In this document: positions 60,601 to 64,000 of the stretch, piece after piece
How the letters are laid out: every line of letters begins with the position of its first letter
Position numbering within the stretch: the stretch's first letter is position 1
Assembly (NCBI RefSeq): GCF_016859285.1
Contig: NC_053408.1
Location: 11,045,213 to 11,109,212 of the forward strand
Source of the DNA: Xiphias gladius
Taxonomy: Eukaryota > Chordata > Actinopteri > Istiophoriformes > Xiphiidae
DNA length: 64,000 nucleotides
Direction: 5' to 3'
Notes under the pieces: generated by a model
Databases searched by the model: none
What the model saw: only the letters and a program-made list of their open reading frames with translations
What the model was told of the DNA's origin: nothing
Made by a program: the position numbers and the translations under genes

Positions 60601-63600
60601 TGACCAGTAATATGGCCAAGAATATAAATAAAAATAGAGAAAATATGTATTAAACAAATATATATACTGCATATATACATATACTATAACATTTTAACAA
60701 AAAAAACAGACAGAATTTGACTCTAACCAAAGTTGATTTGCAGTTCAGGTCTAAATCCACTTTGTTGAAATAGTTGTCTGAGCTAAAATTGCTTTTTCAA
60801 GGATTAGACTGTAAAAGCCTATCATCAAATAATGATAACTACTGTCACTTAAGATGAGTCTTTATCAGTCATTGTTCTTTAAGTTTGCCCATTGGACTAA
60901 AAAAAAAAGGATTCACCAGTGTGTAAGATACAGCTTTTCCAAGATGTGAGCACAGTATGTGTTCTGTAATATGTATTGTGGAGCGATTTTATGCTAAGAA
61001 ACCAATACCTCGTGTTGTCGATATATATCTGTGCATGGTAGCTAAAATTATGAAACGGTGCCTGAAGGCCTTTTGTGGTTTTTGCTTTATTGTCTTCTAG
61101 TCCTCCAAGCAGACATTGCGTTTTTTTCGCTGCAGCAAAAAGGGACACAAAAGAAATATAATAGGATGACACCTAAGCCCATCACAGCTTTGTTTCGGCA
61201 GCTCTGTCTTCATGTGAAAAGTGTGAATATGTTTCTTACTGTCTAGTGGGAGGACTGAACGAGGCTCCTGCTCTGAATGACATTTAAGTCTTTTTGAAAA
61301 AAAAAAAATATAATAGGTTTTAAATTGGTTTCTTGAGTGCTGAGGTGGTGAAACAAGGCCAACACTCAAAATTCTTCATACATTTTCAATCCAAGAACTA
61401 AAAGAGGAATCCAAATAAAATTTATCTGCGGTTTACTTTGGCAGTGATATGCAGTAGACTTATGACTCTGCTTGCCTCTGGTGTACAGTACACAGTCTCC
61501 CATTTTTCAGATTGTTCCGTCAGTGTTGTTCTGACAAAAACATTAAAAAAAAAAACATTAAAAAAAAAAACAAAAACCCACTATTCCAAACTCTGAACTC
61601 CCAGGGGAGGCAGCACCCAGACAGGCCTGGCTCTCAAGTACATCCTGAGGAAGGGCTTCCCAGGCGGTCGTAACTCCTCCACTGTGGCCCGGATCGCCAT
61701 CCTCTTATCAGATGGGAGGTCTCAGGGCAACGTGGTGCAGGCGGCTGCACAGCTCAAAGAGACAGGCGTGGTCTTGTTTGCCGTTGGTCTGCGCTATCCC
61801 AGGTATGTTGGATGGTGTGGAAATAGTGATCACTGCCAGGGATAATACTATTTATTATTCATTTTTACATTCTTTTTGTATGTAATGCAGTTTAAAGGAA
61901 AGGGGAAACTTGTGAGATGGAGTAGAAAAACTAAACCTAAATAAATCGTAATTTTTTCACAAGTTTTATGAATTTTTTTCCTCTGTTTTACAGGTGGGAG
62001 GAGCTACACACTCTGGCCAGTGAGCCAACGGAGAACCATGTCTTCTTCGCCGAGCATTTCTACGATGCCGTCAATGGCCTGTACACCACACTGTCCACCT
62101 TCTCTGTCTGCAATGCTACACCAGCAGGTGGGACTCCTAGACAACACTTTTTCACTGGAGGCCATTACGACTGCTACACATGCTAATTATCTACTTGTAC
62201 AGACATCATTAGTTTGGTATCACTGGACATAAATGATGTAGAGGTGGTCAAATCTACACTGTAGAAAATGTAACATTATTTATGTGTGAAAAGAAGGAAA
62301 TGAGATTCTTAAAATCATCTTAGTTGTCTCTCTCACTGCCTCCCTCTCGCTCTGCCTAACTCTCTTCCATTCCTGTCCACTCCAAACATCCTTCCATATC
62401 CCCTCTCTTCCCGACACCAATCCCAAACCTCCTGTTCTGTTGTCCAGGCTGTCAGGTGGAGTCGTTTCCCTGTGAGAGGAAGACACTGGAGGCAGTGAAA
62501 GAGCTGCAGGGAAATTTCATGTGTTGGAAAGGCTCCAAAGGGTATTCTCCATACATGTCTCTCTGTCCCTACTACAGGCAAGTGTACAGGAATGCATGGA
62601 GTCTTCTTGAGAAGATGAGAAACAGAACCGATTTTGGAAATTTCATTTATTTGAGAGAAGAAAAAAAAAGAAAAACAAAAAAGTTATTCCTTGCAAAATG
62701 CACATCTTTCATTCATTTCAAACTAAAAAAAAAACGTGTGAATATTGTTTCGGGCCAAATCTGTGTGTTGCAGGTACAACAAGGCTTACAAGAGACACAA
62801 GACTGTCTGCCATCGGACTATCTGTCCAGGTGACAACCTTGTCCTTTCCCTTTGATTCCAGCTGCACTTTACTCTTTTCAGATGTGTGTGTGTGTGTGTG
62901 TGTGTTTGTCGAGATATGTTTGTGCAGCTCACTTCCTGCCACTGTCTCTCTCTCTGTAGATCCCTGTGATTCCCAGCCCTGTCTGAATGGTGGAACATGT
63001 GTATCAGAGGGTCCGGAGGGCTACCACTGTGTGTGTCCGCCCGGCTATGGAGGAGACCCGCACTGCGGTTTGTTCACTGTCTGTATACTTACTGAGACTT
63101 TCACAACACTTGAATGCAGAGATAAAACTAAATAAAACCCTCCATCCCTCCTCAGCTCCTGCATTATCACTGGACTGCTCTGTGGACTTGCTCTTCCTGC
63201 TGGAGGGTTCTGCCACGCTTACCTTGGAGGGCTTCCTCCGTCTCAAGTCCTTCTTGAAGCGCTTCTTGCAGACCGTGATTGGGTCTGACAGCCCCAGCAA
63301 AGTCGGCCTGGCGGTGTTTGGTGGAGAGGCTCGAGTAGAAGCCCAGGTGGGCAAGTTCAAAGGGGATCTGAGGGGTCTGCTTAAGGCAGTGGAGGCGCTC
63401 CAACCGATCGGCGGCGAGGCCAGGACGGGGCAGGCGCTTCGTTACGTCACACGCCATGGCTTTGTTAGTGTGCCAGTCTTTGCCGATGTCACAGACGACC
63501 TTCCCCGGGTGGTGGTGCTGCTCACTGACACTCCTGCTGTTGACGAGGTGGTGGAGCCTTCAAAATATGCACGGGACAGAGAGATCTTCCTTATAGCCAT

Positions 63601-63737
63601 GGGACCAGACTACTTAAAGGGACAGCTGAATAACATCACAGGAAATCCCCAGAGGACTATCACCTACACATCACCTGACAGGTTCAGTGCCAAGATCCCT
63701 GAGCTCAAGGCCAAGATCTGCAGTGTGGACACACAAG
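54100..63737 (+). CDS. vwa2: VWA2 (von Willebrand factor A domain-containing 2), 5' part; 3' end beyond window
   Basis: Secreted extracellular-matrix protein (AMACO family), associated with basement membranes. Exons: 54100-54151, 58126-58200, 58938-59071, 59156-59265, 61605-61802, 61994-62127, 62448-62577, 62774-62829, 62960-63067, 63156-63737. Together they give 526 codons plus one base, phases all consistent, ending at donor CACAAG|GTACCT. Order: signal peptide (MHPDIHLSLLLTLLLLQG), linker, VWA domain 1 (about residues 47-225), Cys-rich linker, EGF-like module (about 297-332), VWA domain 2. Human VWA2 continues with a third VWA and a second EGF, which must lie to the right. One intron is GC-AG. 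Identity is supported by MMQCSAATDILFLMDGSYSV, LRYPRWEELHTLASEP and CDSQPCLNGGTC, and by synteny. Confidence 0.93.
54360..54500. repeat. 'TTAGCTTAGCATAAAG' repeat fragment, copy 3
   Basis: GAAGATAGATTCCAGTCTCATG, GCTACAGCCAGCAGCCCG, GTTAGCTTAGCTTAGCATAA and CAGCTGGTCTGGCTCTGTCC match the standard interior of the same family as 1534-1820 and 4624-4950; the terminal TTAA ends are not clear. Confidence 0.6.
56287..56600. repeat. Full-length 'GGGCTGAAAC' inverted-repeat element
   Basis: GGGCTGAAACAATTAGTTGA at the left and AACTGTCAGTTGCAGCC at the right form the terminal inverted repeats. The interior carries TTTCAAAATGTGAGGATTC. Located in VWA2 intron 2. Confidence 0.6.
57592..57641. repeat. 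GT microsatellite
   Basis: About 25 pure GT units in VWA2 intron 2. Confidence 0.95.
58938..62127 (+). CDS. vwa2: VWA2 first von Willebrand A domain, exons 4-7 of the gene
   Basis: Four exons encode the first VWA fold. The MIDAS metal site is complete: D57-G-S-Y-S61, a Thr in GGSTQTG (residues 128-130), and D160 in LLSDGRS. Further landmarks are GKGSFERSKHYAIKLCQALD, VGLIQFGSTPRLEFSLDSY, and VVLFAVGLRYPRWEEL at the end of the fold. The 2.3-kb intron before 61605 is the longest within this domain. Confidence 0.92.
59266..61604 (+). other. vwa2: VWA2 intron within first VWA domain
   Basis: AT-rich 2.3 kb with no exon seen. It has A-rich runs near 61,298 and 61,540-61,570 just before the next exon's acceptor, which leaves that acceptor with a poor polypyrimidine tract (CTCTGAACTCCCAG). 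Confidence 0.5.
62448..63067 (+). CDS. vwa2: VWA2 Cys-rich linker and EGF-like module exons
   Basis: Exons 62448-62577 and 62774-62829 encode a short Cys-containing linker (FPCERKTLEAVKELQGNFMC; CPYYR|YNKAYKRHKTVC). Exon 62960-63067 is a single phase-1/phase-1 EGF cassette, DPCDSQPCLNGGTC through YHCVCPPGYGGDPHC, with six Cys in EGF order. The intron after 62577 starts with GC. No calcium-binding consensus beyond D-x-C-D is evident. Confidence 0.9.
62884..62906. repeat. Short GT microsatellite
   Basis: About 11 GT units in the VWA2 intron just before the EGF exon. Confidence 0.9.
63156..63737 (+). CDS. vwa2: VWA2 second von Willebrand A domain in one exon
   Basis: This 582-bp exon encodes a whole VWA fold: LDCSVDLLFLLEGSATLTLE, VGLAVFGGEARVEAQVG, PRVVVLLTDTPAVDE, REIFLIAMGPDYL, then the end at IPELKAKICSVDTQ. 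The MIDAS motif is degenerate, E-G-S-A-T in place of D-x-S-x-S. Human VWA2 is also non-canonical here (D-S-S-A-G). The exon ends in phase 1, ready for a following module outside the window. Confidence 0.9.
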
Positions 63738-64000
63738 GTACCTAATGAGCAACAGAGCACTTTAAACAAATTCATTTCATAGGCGGAATATTCTGCCCAG
63801 ACTGTGGTATATTTTCCACATTTGTAAATACGCATGTCCAAGAAATTCACAAAATATCATGTAAAAATTATGTCAAAAAATTCCTTTAAAAATCTGCACT
63901 TACTCAGTAGTCTTAATAAAAAAGGTAACTATTTCTGGCTCCCATGTATATTAATAAACCCTCTGGATTTTAATTTATAAGATCTTGAAATCTCACTTCT

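Overview
The window is vertebrate nuclear DNA, almost certainly from a spiny-rayed (acanthomorph) teleost. It is AT-rich, with long introns, GT-AG splice sites, many microsatellites, and dispersed repeat families typical of perch-like fish. Three protein-coding genes can be read exon by exon: CCDC186 (minus strand), TDRD1 (plus) and VWA2 (plus, running off the right edge). The order and orientation CCDC186(-)/TDRD1(+)/VWA2(+) is the same as on human chromosome 10q25, so this is an ancient syntenic block.

Layout. Positions 1 to about 8,200 are intergenic and repeat-rich, with no gene I can support. It holds a 30-bp-arm hairpin, two TTAA-ended inverted-repeat elements, a 'tagcgccaaat' dispersed repeat, and a hAT-type MITE nested inside another repeat. 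From about 8,215 to 37,770 lies CCDC186 on the minus strand: 15 coding exons, a probable non-coding first exon near 37.5-37.77 kb, and a long putative 3' UTR. From 37.8 to 39.4 kb is the divergent CCDC186/TDRD1 promoter interval, with a perfect CRE palindrome, YY1-like sites and a perfect NRF1 palindrome. From 39.4 to 50.43 kb is TDRD1: 25 coding exons give a continuous 1,200-codon frame with a MYND zinc finger and four Tudor domains, followed by a clear AATAAA. From about 50.6 kb to the end is VWA2: a CpG-rich non-coding first exon, a signal-peptide exon, a first von Willebrand A domain, a Cys-rich linker, an EGF-like module and most of a second VWA domain. The third VWA domain and last EGF expected from human VWA2 lie beyond the window.

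The genes are neighbours by descent rather than a functional cluster. CCDC186 is a trans-Golgi/dense-core-vesicle coiled-coil protein, TDRD1 a germline piRNA-pathway scaffold, and VWA2 a secreted matrix protein.

The main oddities are a 2-bp frame conflict at the CCDC186 exon 13/14 junction, with an in-frame candidate alternative last exon between those two exons; loss of the methyl-arginine-binding Asn in Tudor 3 of TDRD1; a GT microsatellite 6 nt past a TDRD1 splice donor; a GC-AG intron in VWA2; a short overlapping uORF predicted across the first VWA2 splice junction; and an unexplained exon-like antisense stretch in a TDRD1 intron. I saw nothing that looks like a wholly new biological system.
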